Shown here piece after piece: positions 19,331-29,684 of a stretch of DNA of 64,000 nt. Positions within the stretch are counted from its first letter, which is position 1; every line of letters begins with the position of its first letter. The DNA is from CAIKMD01 sp963803265 (lineage in GTDB: Bacteria > Pseudomonadota > Alphaproteobacteria > ATCC43930 > CGMCC-115725), in NCBI GenBank assembly GCA_963803265.1, contig CAWDLZ010000017.1:124001-188000 (forward strand), written 5' to 3'. Made by a program: the position numbers and the translations under genes. A model generated the notes under the pieces. It was not told the DNA's origin, did not search any database, and was given only the letters and a program-made list of their open reading frames with translations.

Positions 19331-19345
19331 TGATAATGACTCGCA
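19331..19345. promoter_or_regulatory. Possible Fur-type box upstream of the cupredoxin operon
   Basis: TGATAATGACTCGCA: the left heptamer matches the Fur 7-1-7 half TGATAAT exactly, the right half matches ATTATCA at 4 of 7. It lies 71 bp before the cupredoxin start in an unusually AT-rich 130-bp intergenic stretch. It fits metal-dependent control of the operon, but the second half is weak, and other iron regulators (Irr, RirA) could equally act here. Confidence 0.35.
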
Positions 19346-19415
19346 GAAAGTCCTTGCCGCGCGGCCAACGCGATATTAAGAATTATTTGCAATCTATCCG
19401 AAAGGGGCTCGCGCG

Positions 19416-19781
19416 ATGTTTTCGGGGTTCTCTTGCCGCCATTGGCTCGGGCGAGCTGCCCTCGCGGCGATTCCGCTCGCCGGGCTTTGTCTCGCAGGCG
19501 CGGCCAGCGCCGACGATCTGACCAAGATCGACGTCACGATCAAGGATCATGTATTTTCGCCTGCCGAAATCCATGTCGCCGCGGGCAAGCCCAGCTTGCT
19601 GACCATCAAGAACGAGGATCCCACGGTCGAGGAGTTCGATTCGACCGCGCTGCAGATCGAGAAGGTGATTGTCGGCGGCACCTACGGGACCGTGCGGCTG
19701 AGGCCGCTCGGTCCGGGCCGGTATCCGTTCATGGGCGAATTCCATTCCGACACCGCCCAGGGCGTCGTGGTTTCCGAGTGA
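19416..19781 (+). CDS. Secreted cupredoxin-like protein, EfeO-cupredoxin type
   Basis: Small periplasmic protein of 121 aa with a Sec signal peptide (about 1-32, ending AASADDL). The mature part is a single cupredoxin beta-sandwich: FSPAEIHVAAG, the N-E-D loop, then EEFDS...LQIEKVI and the closing GRYPFMGEFHSD. The mature protein has no cysteine, so a classical type-1 copper site is missing; the acidic EEFD and the M/E/H residues of the last loop resemble the cupredoxin domain of EfeO-type iron-uptake proteins. It is the first gene of a five-gene unit with a porin, a propeller protein, a DyP peroxidase and an NRAMP permease, so a role in periplasmic metal (iron or manganese) handling is inferred. 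Confidence 0.8.
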   Translation: MFSGFSCRHWLGRAALAAIPLAGLCLAGAASADDLTKIDVTIKDHVFSPAEIHVAAGKPSLLTIKNEDPTVEEFDSTALQIEKVIVGGTYGTVRLRPLGPGRYPFMGEFHSDTAQGVVVSE

Positions 19782-19813
19782 TCGAGCCCCAACGGACGAT
19801 TCGGTTTCCCTCT

Positions 19814-21305
19814 ATGGCGCCGAGCGAACATCCTCTTCTACGCCGGATCGCGGGCGCTGTGCCGGCGCTCGGCATCGCCCTTTGCGGCCTCTGGGCCGAT
19901 CCCGCCATCGCCGCTCCGCCGCAAATCTCGGTTCCGACCGAGGAGCAGTTGCAGCCCGGCGTGCTCGGCGCGCCAGGCGGTGGGCTCACGGGATTCTTGA
20001 CCGGGGTGACGCGCAGCAACTACCTCCTCGGCGGCATGTGGGGGCTGCGCAGTTTCCTCAGCCATTACGGCATTTCCTTCGCGCTCGAAGAAACCAGCGA
20101 AGTGCTTGGCAACGTGAGCGGCGGCGCGAGGCAGGGCTTCGACTATGACGGCCTGACCCAGTTGCTGGTGCAGATGGACACGCAGCGCGCCTTTGGCTGG
20201 CATGGCGGCACCGTCAACGCGAGCGCGCTGCAATATCATGGCCGCAGCCTGAGCGCGGACAACCTAGCGACGCTGCAGACCGCGAGCGGAATCGAGGCCG
20301 ATCGCGCCACGCGTCTCTGGGAGCTTTGGTATCAGCAGAAATTTCTCGAGGAGGATCGGCTCGACGTGAAGATCGGACAGCAAAGTCTCGATCAGGAATT
20401 CATCGTGAGCCAAAACGCGCTGCTGTTCGTCAACACCATGTTCGGCTGGCCGATGGTGCCGTCGGCCGATTTGCCCGGCGGCGGCCCGGCCTATCCGCTT
20501 TCGGCGCTGGGCGTGCGGGTGCGGGCGCGTCCCGATCGATTCGCTGACTTTCCTCGCGGGCGTGTTCAACGGCAGCCCGGTGGCGAACAACACCGGCGAT
20601 CCGCAGCAGCAAAATCCGTCGGGCACCAGCTTCCCGCTGAGCGGCGGCGCGCTCGCGATCGCCGAGCTGCAATACACCTACCCTTCGCTCGGCACCATGC
20701 TCTACGCCGGCGAGTCCGAGCCCATGGCGCGCGTCTATAAGCTCGGCTTTTGGTACGACACCGAGAGCTTCGCCGATTTGCGCTATGACAATACCGGGCT
20801 CTCGCTGGCCAACCCCGCGAGCACCGGCATACCGCAGCCGCATCGCGGCGATTACAGCCTCTATGCCGTCGCGGACCAGATGGTCTGGCAGGACGCCAAC
20901 GAAGCCGACCGGACGGTGAATCTCTTCGCGCGAGCCATGGGGACTCCGCAAGTGGACCGCAACCTCATCGTGTTCAGCATGAATGCCGGGTTCAATTTCC
21001 ACGAGCCGATCCTCCATCGCGACGACGACAGCTTCGGCGTGGGGATAGGTTACGCCAAGGTCAGCAGCCGTGCGGCCGGCCTCGACGGCGATTCCGCCTT
21101 CTTTTCGGGCTCCTACGTTCCGGTGCGAAGCGGCGAAACCTACCTCGAGGCAACCTACCAGTACGCGGTGACGCCGTGGTGGCAGCTCCAGCCGGACCTG
21201 CAATACGTGTTCAATCCCGGCGGCGGGCTCGCGAATCCCGACGACTCCGGTCAGCGGATCAAGAACGAGACCGTGATCGGTTTGCGCACCAGCATCCTGT
21301 TCTGA
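19814..21305 (+). CDS. Outer-membrane porin, OprB-like (one frame break)
   Basis: Outer-membrane beta-barrel of about 496 aa after correction, with a Sec signal peptide (about 1-35, ending AIAAPPQ). Features of carbohydrate-selective porins of the OprB family: GISFALEETSEVLGN near the N-terminus, WELWYQQKF, KIGQQSLDQEF and the terminal GLRTSILF, which ends in the phenylalanine typical of outer-membrane barrels. One inserted C near 20535 (in CGTCCCGATCG) breaks the frame; removing it gives ARPIDSLTFLAGVFNGSP. The start is the ATG at 19814, 32 bp after the cupredoxin stop. In this operon it may be the route by which metal or a metal complex enters the periplasm (inference). Confidence 0.85.
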
Positions 21306-21341
21306 CGAGGTCGAAGATGCAGCGAAAGCGAACGAGAACCC

Positions 21342-22490
21342 ATGGCGGAATTCAGCCTAGACATCCCGCGCGCGCTCGCCCTTCTGGCCGTGCTGCTCGC
21401 GGCCACGACGGCCCGCGCGGACGAGCCGCGAGGCTTGTTGGAGACGATCCACCGCCACATCACCCAATCCACCACGGTGACGGAGGATGGCGACCTCAAC
21501 CCCTATGCGGTCATCGTCGCCCCCGTGACCGCGGGGCGCATTCAAAAGGACGATGTCCTCGTCGATAATTTCAACAACGTATCGAACCTGCAAGGCACGG
21601 GAACGACGATCGTCGACTACAATCCAACGACCAAGAAGATGACGACGTTCGCGAAGCTGCCGCAGCATTTGCCGCAATGTCCCGGCGGCGTCGGTCTGTC
21701 CACGGCGATGACGATGCTCAAGAGCGGCTGGGTGATCGTCGGCAGCACGCCGAGCACCGACGGCACGACCCGCACCAAGGGCGATGGTTGCCTGCTCGTC
21801 CTCGATGCGAACGGCCAGCTTGCCGCCGACTGGACCGGCCCGAACATCAACGATCCTTGGGGCAATATGGCGACGATCGACAATGGAGCGACCGCCACGC
21901 TGTTCGTCAGCATGGCCGGCTTCGATGTACCCGGTCCGGAAATCCGCGATCCGAACACTGGATATTCGGTGACGGTGAACAAGGCGACCGTGCTGCGGAT
22001 CGAGCTTGCCATCCCGGACGGAAAGCCGCCTTCCATCACGAGCGAGACGGTGATCGGCAACGGTTTCGGTCAACGGGCCGACCGCGACGTTTTTCTGATC
22101 GGACCGACCGGCCTGGCGCTCGGCGCCGACGGCACGCTTTATGTGTCGGACGCGCTGAGCAATCAGATCGTCGCGATTCCGGATGCGGCGACCAGAACCG
22201 ACAGCGCCGGGACCGGCCGCACGGTGACGAAGGACGGTCTGTTGAAGCGGCCGCTGGCGCTGGCGGTCGCGTCCAACGGGCATCTTCTCGCGTGCAACGC
22301 CGTCAACGGACAGCTCGTCGAAGTGGACCCGTCCACCGGCAAGCAGCTCTATGCCCAATGGATCGACGCCGATCAGGCGCAGTCGCCCCCTGGCAACGGC
22401 GATCTGTTCGGCATCGCGATGACCCCCGACGGCAAGGGCTTCTATTATGTCGAGGACGACGTGAATACCCTGATGGAGGCCACGCAATGA
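21342..22490 (+). CDS. Secreted beta-propeller-like (NHL/SMP-30 type) protein of unknown function
   Basis: Exported protein of 382 aa with a Sec signal peptide (about 1-26, ending ARADEPR). The mature protein has repeated beta-strand blades with the look of NHL or SMP-30 propellers, for example DVLVDNFNNVSNLQGTGTT, GPTGLALGADGTLYVSDALSNQIV and RPLALAVASNGHLLACNAVNGQLVEVD, and a last blade GIAMTPDGKGFYYVEDD. Two cysteines (about C111 and C149) could form a disulfide. It starts 36 bp after the porin, and its stop overlaps the DyP start as ATGA, so it is firmly part of this operon. I do not recognise a characterised family member. Confidence 0.8.
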   Translation: MAEFSLDIPRALALLAVLLAATTARADEPRGLLETIHRHITQSTTVTEDGDLNPYAVIVAPVTAGRIQKDDVLVDNFNNVSNLQGTGTTIVDYNPTTKKMTTFAKLPQHLPQCPGGVGLSTAMTMLKSGWVIVGSTPSTDGTTRTKGDGCLLVLDANGQLAADWTGPNINDPWGNMATIDNGATATLFVSMAGFDVPGPEIRDPNTGYSVTVNKATVLRIELAIPDGKPPSITSETVIGNGFGQRADRDVFLIGPTGLALGADGTLYVSDALSNQIVAIPDAATRTDSAGTGRTVTKDGLLKRPLALAVASNGHLLACNAVNGQLVEVDPSTGKQLYAQWIDADQAQSPPGNGDLFGIAMTPDGKGFYYVEDDVNTLMEATQ

Positions 22491-23848
22491 GCGGAAGAGA
22501 TCGAGACGAAGACGGCGCGCGTCCTACCCGCCGCCGCTTCCTCGCCACCACCGGCGGCCTCATCGCCGTCGCGGGCTCGGCTCTAGCGACCGGCGCCGCG
22601 GCCGAGATTCCCGCCGCGACCAAGATCGCCACGTCCGTCGGTTATGCCCGGAGCCAGTCCGTGATCGAGCCATTTTGGGGGGCGCATCAGGGCGGCATCG
22701 TGACGCCGCAACAGAGCCACTCCTATTTCGCCGTTTTCGACTTCACGGCGACAAAGCGCGACGATCTGGTGAAATTGCTGCGGGAGTGGACCGCGGCTGC
22801 GGCAAAAATGACCCGCGGTGAGGCCATCGAGCCGTTCCAGCAGGAAGCGGCCGACTACAATTCGGATGCCGGCGCCGCGCCCGCACCTGCCAGCGTCGTC
22901 GCGCCCGATAGCGGCGAAGCGCGGGGCCTGACGCCGGCGCGCCTGACGCTGACGTTCGGCTTCGGCCCGGGATTATTCGTCAAGGATGGCCAAGACCGCT
23001 ATGGCATCGCGGCGCTCCGGCCGGAGGCCTTCGTCGACATGCCGAAATTCGTCGGCGACCAGCTGGTCGAGGCGCACACCGGCGGCGACCTGTCCGTTCA
23101 GGCCTGCGCCGACGATCCACAGGTCGCTTTCCATGCCGTTCGCCAGCTGGCGCGGCTGGGCGACGGCGTGGCGCAGCTCCGCTGGACGCAGGCCGGCTTC
23201 ATGCCCGATTTTGGCGCCAAGAAGACGCCGCGCAACCTGATGGGGTTCAAGGATGGAACCAACAATCCCGCGATCGCCGATGCGCAAGCGATGGGAAAGG
23301 TGGTCTGGGTGGGTAGCGAAGGACCGGACTGGATGCGCGGCGGTAGTTACCTGGCTGCCCGCCGAATCCGTATCGCGCTCGAGCACTGGGACCGCATGAA
23401 TGTCGGTTTTCAAGAGCAGACGGTCGGCCGGCGCAAAGACTCCGGGGCGCCGCTCGGCGGGAAGAGCGAGTCCGAGCCCTTGAACTTGGCGGCGACCGAC
23501 AAGGACGGCAACCCCGTCATTCCCGAAAACTCGCATGTGCGCCTGGCGGCGGCCGCGAGCAACGGGGGTGCGCAGATCCTGCGGCGGGGATACTCTTTCA
23601 ATGACGGCGTCACCTTCACCGCCGAGCGCTGGCCGCCCTGGCGGCAAGGCATGGAGTACGATGCTGGCTTGTTCTTTCTGGCTTATCAGCGCGATCCGCG
23701 CACCGGGTTCATCAAGATCTTCGACGCCATGTCGAAGCTCGACATGATGAACCAGTTCGTCACGCATGTCGGCGGCGGGTTTTTCGCCTGCCCCCAAGGG
23801 GTCGCCGAAGGCGAGTTCATCGGGCAGCGCTTGTTCGGCAAGGCCTGA
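22487..23848 (+). CDS. efeB: Tat-exported DyP-type heme peroxidase, EfeB type
   Basis: Dye-decolourising peroxidase of 453 aa. A twin-arginine signal TRRRFLATTGG (14-24) precedes AAAEIPAA, so it is exported folded with heme. The DyP motif GFKDG is at 253-257 with catalytic D256; the heme-ligand histidine is H350 (NSHVRLA); the distal arginine is R366 or R367 in ILRRGYSF. This set is characteristic of the EfeB subgroup of iron-uptake loci, though an insert around 130-150 (AAPAPASVVAPDSGEA) looks like a flexible linker. The gene overlaps both neighbours (ATGA and TGATG), so it is coupled to the propeller protein and the NRAMP permease. Confidence 0.93.
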   Translation: MSGRDRDEDGARPTRRRFLATTGGLIAVAGSALATGAAAEIPAATKIATSVGYARSQSVIEPFWGAHQGGIVTPQQSHSYFAVFDFTATKRDDLVKLLREWTAAAAKMTRGEAIEPFQQEAADYNSDAGAAPAPASVVAPDSGEARGLTPARLTLTFGFGPGLFVKDGQDRYGIAALRPEAFVDMPKFVGDQLVEAHTGGDLSVQACADDPQVAFHAVRQLARLGDGVAQLRWTQAGFMPDFGAKKTPRNLMGFKDGTNNPAIADAQAMGKVVWVGSEGPDWMRGGSYLAARRIRIALEHWDRMNVGFQEQTVGRRKDSGAPLGGKSESEPLNLAATDKDGNPVIPENSHVRLAAAASNGGAQILRRGYSFNDGVTFTAERWPPWRQGMEYDAGLFFLAYQRDPRTGFIKIFDAMSKLDMMNQFVTHVGGGFFACPQGVAEGEFIGQRLFGKA

Positions 23849-25149
23849 TGACGTTGCGAACACGTGCTTCGCCGGACGCGGTGAAGAGCGCGGCGTCTTC
23901 GCGACCTGGAATCCGCGCTCGCCAGTCCACCACGCGGGTGAGGCGGTTCTTAACCGTGCTCGGCCCGGGCCTCGTGGTGATGTTAGCCGACACCGACGTC
24001 GCGAGCATCATCACCGCCGCGCAAAGCGGAGTCCAATGGGGCTATCGCCTGCTGCTGCTCCAAATCGTGCTGATGCCGATCCTCTACGTGGTGCAGGAAC
24101 TGACCGTGCGGCTCGGTATCTTCACCGGCAAGGGGCATGGCGAACTGATCCGCGAGACCTTCGGAAAGCACTGGGCCTGGGTTTCGGTCGCGGGCTTGGG
24201 CATCGCGACCGCCGGCGCGTTGGTCACCGAGTTCTCGGGCGTCGCAGGCGTGGGCGAGCTCTTCGGCGTGCCGCGCCCGGTGAGCCTGGCGCTCGCCGCG
24301 GGCTTTCTTTTGGCGGTGGTGTGGACGGGCTCCTACCGACGCGTGGAGCGGGTCGCCATCGCCCTTGGCCTGTTCGAATTTGCCTTCTTCTGGGTCGCCT
24401 ACGTGTCTCATCCCCATGCGAGCGAGATGGCCGACGGGCTCTTCCACATCCCGATCGGAAATAAGGACTACCTCTATCTTGTCGCCGCCAACATCGGCGC
24501 CGTCATCATGCCGTGGATGATCTTCTATCAGCAGTCGGCGATCACCGATAAGAAGCTGCAGCCTGCGGACTACCGGGATGCCCGATGGGACACGCTGCTC
24601 GGTGCCGTCATCACGCAGCTCGTCATGGCGGCGATCCTGGTGGCGGCGGCCGCCACCCTTGGCAAGACCAACGCGAACGCGAATCTCAATACGATCGGCG
24701 ACATCGCGTATGCCCTCACGCCGTTCCTGGGGCAGGACATCGGTCGCGCCGTCTTCGGCGTGGGAACGATCGGCGCGGCGATGGTCGCCGCCATTGTCGT
24801 TTCGCTGGCATCGGCCTGGGCGTTCGGCGAGGTCACCGGCTACAAACATTCGCTCGCCTACCATCCCTCGGAGGCGCCCTGGTTCTACGGCGTCTTCGCG
24901 GCCGTCGTGATCGCGGGCGCCGTTCTCGTGGCGGTCGTGCCCGATCTTGTCACCCTCAACATCGGCGTCGAGGTGATGAACGCGCTGCTGCTGCCGCTGG
25001 TGCTCGGTTTTCTCATCTTGTTGGCCGTTCGCGCGCTCCCCGGAGAGCACCGCCTGCGCGGCGCTTACTTTTGGGTCGTGATCGTGGTGTCGGCGCTGAC
25101 CGCGGGCCTTGGCGTCTATGGCGGCGTCGCCAATGTCGGGCTGTTCTGA
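23848..25149 (+). CDS. NRAMP-family divalent metal permease, divergent subgroup
   Basis: Inner-membrane transporter of 433 aa with about 11 hydrophobic segments. The region equivalent to NRAMP helix 1 reads GPGLVVMLADTDVAS. Aligned by eye with classical NRAMPs, the metal-binding aspartate is kept (D50), but the DPGN motif is replaced by DVAS, with serine at the usual asparagine. Helix 6 keeps the methionine in VIMPWMIFYQQ, but tryptophan replaces the usual histidine of MPH. The ion carried is therefore uncertain (iron and manganese are the family's usual substrates). It overlaps the DyP stop by one base. A 35-residue basic N-terminal extension precedes helix 1. Confidence 0.9.
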   Translation: MTLRTRASPDAVKSAASSRPGIRARQSTTRVRRFLTVLGPGLVVMLADTDVASIITAAQSGVQWGYRLLLLQIVLMPILYVVQELTVRLGIFTGKGHGELIRETFGKHWAWVSVAGLGIATAGALVTEFSGVAGVGELFGVPRPVSLALAAGFLLAVVWTGSYRRVERVAIALGLFEFAFFWVAYVSHPHASEMADGLFHIPIGNKDYLYLVAANIGAVIMPWMIFYQQSAITDKKLQPADYRDARWDTLLGAVITQLVMAAILVAAAATLGKTNANANLNTIGDIAYALTPFLGQDIGRAVFGVGTIGAAMVAAIVVSLASAWAFGEVTGYKHSLAYHPSEAPWFYGVFAAVVIAGAVLVAVVPDLVTLNIGVEVMNALLLPLVLGFLILLAVRALPGEHRLRGAYFWVVIVVSALTAGLGVYGGVANVGLF

Positions 25150-25173
25150 GGCGAACGCGGCGCTTGTCCGCTC

Positions 25174-26355
25174 TCACGATGACGGGGTGACGGTCGCGAA
25201 TTTCATGCCGTGCGCCAGCGCCGCCAGGATTGCCGCGCAAAGTCCGATCGGCACGAAGGCGATCCATGGCCTTCCGGTCGCGTCCCAGAGATAGCCGCCC
25301 AGGACCGACATCACCACCGCTATTGGATAGGAGATCGTGAACATCGCCGCCGACAAGCGATGGCTGTCCGCCGGCCGGCTCAACAGCGGCGGCAGCGCGA
25401 GGATCAGAATGAGCCCGGTCGCATCGGCGAAGCCGAGCAGCCCCGACCACGCCACGATCCACCAGCCCGGCATGGTCGCAATGCCGATGATGGAGACGAG
25501 ATTGAGGAGGCCGACGGCGGCATAAGCCCAGGGTTTGCGCACCAGGTGCTGGGCCAGCGCCAGCATCAGAAACGAGGCCGGCAATTGACAGAAATTGATG
25601 GCGGTCAGCGCGGGGCCGATGAGATCGCCGCGCCCCAGCGCATGGAGATAATCGGGTAGGAAAGTGTTGGTCGCGAAATAATCGGTGTTGACGCAGCCGA
25701 GGCACAAGGCCAGGCGCCACATCAGCGGATCCCGCCAATCCGGCCACCACAAAAGCGGCGCGTGGCCCGGTGATTTCGGCGCGCGCGGCGCCAGGAATGC
25801 GACCAGGATCGCGGTCGCCACCGCGGGAATGCCCCAATAAACGAAGCTCAGGCGCCAGCTCCCGCCGGCGAGCGGCAGGATGAAAGGCAGCGTGAGCGCC
25901 GCGGCCAGGGTCTCGCTCATCAGCAAGCCGTTGGTATAGACCGCGGTCGCCAGCGGCATCCGCGACGGTAGCCAGTTGCGCACGATGGGCGGCATGGTCG
26001 GCTGGAGGACCGCGACGCCGAGGCTGGTGACGATCGTGGTGAGATAAAGCACCGCGACATCGCCCGCGAGGCCGCGCGCCGCCGAGCCGAAACCGACGAG
26101 GAGGAGCCCGGCTATGAGCGCCGCATTGGCGCCGAATTGCGCGATCAAAACGGCGCCTGGAATGGCGGCGAAGGCGAAGAGCAGAGGCGGCAGCGTGCCA
26201 AGCACCCCGATCTCGGTCTCGCTCAGATGAAGCTCGGCATGAATGAGGGGAATGAGCGGGGGCACGGCCAGCAGCGTCAGCCGCAAGCCCATCCCCGACA
26301 GCCACAGCAGCGCGAGCGCGGTCCAGAACTCGCGCCCGGATTGGCGTGCGATCAT
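25174..26355 (-). CDS. MFS transporter, CynX/NimT-like
   Basis: Inner-membrane carrier of 393 aa with 12 hydrophobic segments. The motif after helix 2 is short (IAQFGANAALIAG), and the central loop (about 190-215, RAPKSPGHAPLLWW) is typical of major-facilitator halves. The pattern PPLIPLIHAELHLSETEIG is reminiscent of the CynX/NimT group (cyanate, nitroimidazole and similar carriers), but the substrate cannot be told. It is convergent with the NRAMP gene (24-bp gap) and lies 15 bp downstream of dnaJ on the same strand, though it is unlikely to be functionally part of the chaperone unit. Confidence 0.85.
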   Translation of the reverse strand: MIARQSGREFWTALALLWLSGMGLRLTLLAVPPLIPLIHAELHLSETEIGVLGTLPPLLFAFAAIPGAVLIAQFGANAALIAGLLLVGFGSAARGLAGDVAVLYLTTIVTSLGVAVLQPTMPPIVRNWLPSRMPLATAVYTNGLLMSETLAAALTLPFILPLAGGSWRLSFVYWGIPAVATAILVAFLAPRAPKSPGHAPLLWWPDWRDPLMWRLALCLGCVNTDYFATNTFLPDYLHALGRGDLIGPALTAINFCQLPASFLMLALAQHLVRKPWAYAAVGLLNLVSIIGIATMPGWWIVAWSGLLGFADATGLILILALPPLLSRPADSHRLSAAMFTISYPIAVVMSVLGGYLWDATGRPWIAFVPIGLCAAILAALAHGMKFATVTPSS

Positions 26356-26370
26356 GGCCGCGAGATGCGG

Positions 26371-27495
26371 CTACTCGCGCAGATCCCCGAAGAACTCCTT
26401 CACCTTGGCGAAGAAGCCTTCGGTTTCGGGACTGGACTTGAGGTCGCCGGCCTGCTCGAACTCGCGCAGCAACTCCTGCTGGCGCTTCGTCAATTGCACC
26501 GGCGTCTCGACGCTGACCTGCACCAGCATGTCGCCGCGGGCATGGCTTCTCAGGATCGACATGCCCTTGCCGCGCAGGCGGAATTGATGTCCGGTCTGGG
26601 TGCCCGCCGGGATCGCGATCTTGGCTCGGCTGCCGTCGATCGTCGGCACGTCGACCGAGCCGCCCAGCGCCGCCGTCGGCATCGCGATCGGCACGCGGCA
26701 ATGGATGTTGGCGGCCTCGCGCTGGAATAGCGGATGCGGCGTCACCGCCAGAAAAATGTAAAGATCGCCATTGCTGCCGCCGCGGATGCCGGCCTCGCCC
26801 TCGCCCGCGAGGCGAATGCGCGTGCCGTCCTCGACACCGGCGGGAATGGTGACGTTGAGCGTCTTCTCGCGGCGCACGCGGCCCTGGCCGGCGCAGACCC
26901 GGCACGGATTCGCGATCACCTTGCCGGCGCCGTGGCAGGTCGGGCAGGTGCGCTCCATGGTGAAGAAACCCTGTTGCGCGCGCACCCTTCCGGCGCCGCG
27001 ACAGGTCGAGCAGGTGGACGGCTTCGAGCCCGGCTCGGCGCCGGTCCCGTGGCACGGCTCGCACGCCCCGAGCGTCGCGATCCGGACCTCGGTCTCGCGG
27101 CCCTTGAAGGCTTCCTCCAGGGTGATCTCGAGATTGTAGCGCAGGTCGTTGCCGCGGTTGGCGCCGCCTTGGGGGCGCGCGCCGCCCATCATCGAGCCGA
27201 ACATCTCCTCGAAGATATCGGCGAACCCGCCGCCGCCGCCGAAATCGCCCTGACCGCGACCGCCGCCCTGCTCGAAGGCGGCGTGGCCGAAGCGGTCATA
27301 AGCCGCGCGCTTCTGCTCGTCCTTTAGGACGTCATAAGCCTCGGTGATGTCCTTGAAGCGTTGCTCGCTGACTTTGTCGCCCGGATTGCGGTCCGGGTGA
27401 ACCTGCATGGCGAGCTTGCGGTACGCCTTCTTGATGTCATCGGGACCGGCATCGCGCCCGACACCCAAGAGCTCATAGAAGTCTTGCTTCACCAT
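26371..27495 (-). CDS. dnaJ: Chaperone DnaJ
   Basis: Hsp40 co-chaperone of DnaK, 374 aa. The J domain (1-70) has the HPD motif in MQVHPDRNPG. A Gly/Phe-rich stretch follows (QGGGRGQGDFGGGGGF), then four zinc-binding CxxCxGxG repeats: CEPCHGTG, CSTCRGAG, CPTCHGAG and CRVCAGQG. The substrate-binding C-terminal domains come after (about 205-345). It lies 82 bp after dnaK on the same strand with a hairpin between them. Length and domain order are standard. Confidence 0.97.
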   Translation of the reverse strand: MVKQDFYELLGVGRDAGPDDIKKAYRKLAMQVHPDRNPGDKVSEQRFKDITEAYDVLKDEQKRAAYDRFGHAAFEQGGGRGQGDFGGGGGFADIFEEMFGSMMGGARPQGGANRGNDLRYNLEITLEEAFKGRETEVRIATLGACEPCHGTGAEPGSKPSTCSTCRGAGRVRAQQGFFTMERTCPTCHGAGKVIANPCRVCAGQGRVRREKTLNVTIPAGVEDGTRIRLAGEGEAGIRGGSNGDLYIFLAVTPHPLFQREAANIHCRVPIAMPTAALGGSVDVPTIDGSRAKIAIPAGTQTGHQFRLRGKGMSILRSHARGDMLVQVSVETPVQLTKRQQELLREFEQAGDLKSSPETEGFFAKVKEFFGDLRE

Positions 27496-27532
27496 CGCCT
27501 CAGCCCGTTACCGCCGATCCCCCGACGCGAAA

Positions 27533-27554
27533 CCGCCCCGGCGTGCCGGGGCGG
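27533..27554 (-). terminator. Strong hairpin between dnaK and dnaJ
   Basis: Perfect 10-bp inverted repeat CCGCCCCGGC/GCCGGGGCGG with a 2-nt loop. In the direction of dnaK to dnaJ transcription it is followed by TTTCG, only a short T run. It could act as a partial terminator or RNA-stabilising hairpin that gives dnaJ less transcript than dnaK. Confidence 0.5.
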
Positions 27555-27577
27555 CTGTCAGTCCCGTCCCGCAGCTC

Positions 27578-29518
<1,941 letters not shown>

Positions 29519-29618
29519 TAACACACCTTTGTTGCAGCAGGGCCCCGCAACCCCCTTATGGCATTGCGGAATCCCCCGCGGATTGGCGGGCCAGGTAGCC
29601 CTGGCGGTTTCAGCCGTA

Positions 29619-29647
29619 TATATGTGGGTGCGCCCCTCGGCCTGCAA
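29619..29647 (-). promoter_or_regulatory. Likely dnaK promoter
   Basis: On the minus strand TTGCAG (29647-29642), a 17-bp spacer, then CATATA (29624-29619) followed by TACGG; this lies about 100 bp before the dnaK ATG. The -10 context CCCACATATATA also resembles heat-shock (sigma-32) -10 elements. The divergent gene starts at 29685. No CIRCE inverted repeat was seen here. Confidence 0.5.
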
Positions 29648-29684
29648 CGGGGGAAAAGCCCGAATCCGCGGGATTCTGTTTCCC

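Noticed and set aside
29519..29684. CIRCE element near dnaK
   Set aside because: No TTAGCACTC...GAGTGCTAA-type repeat found; hrcA's operator must be elsewhere.
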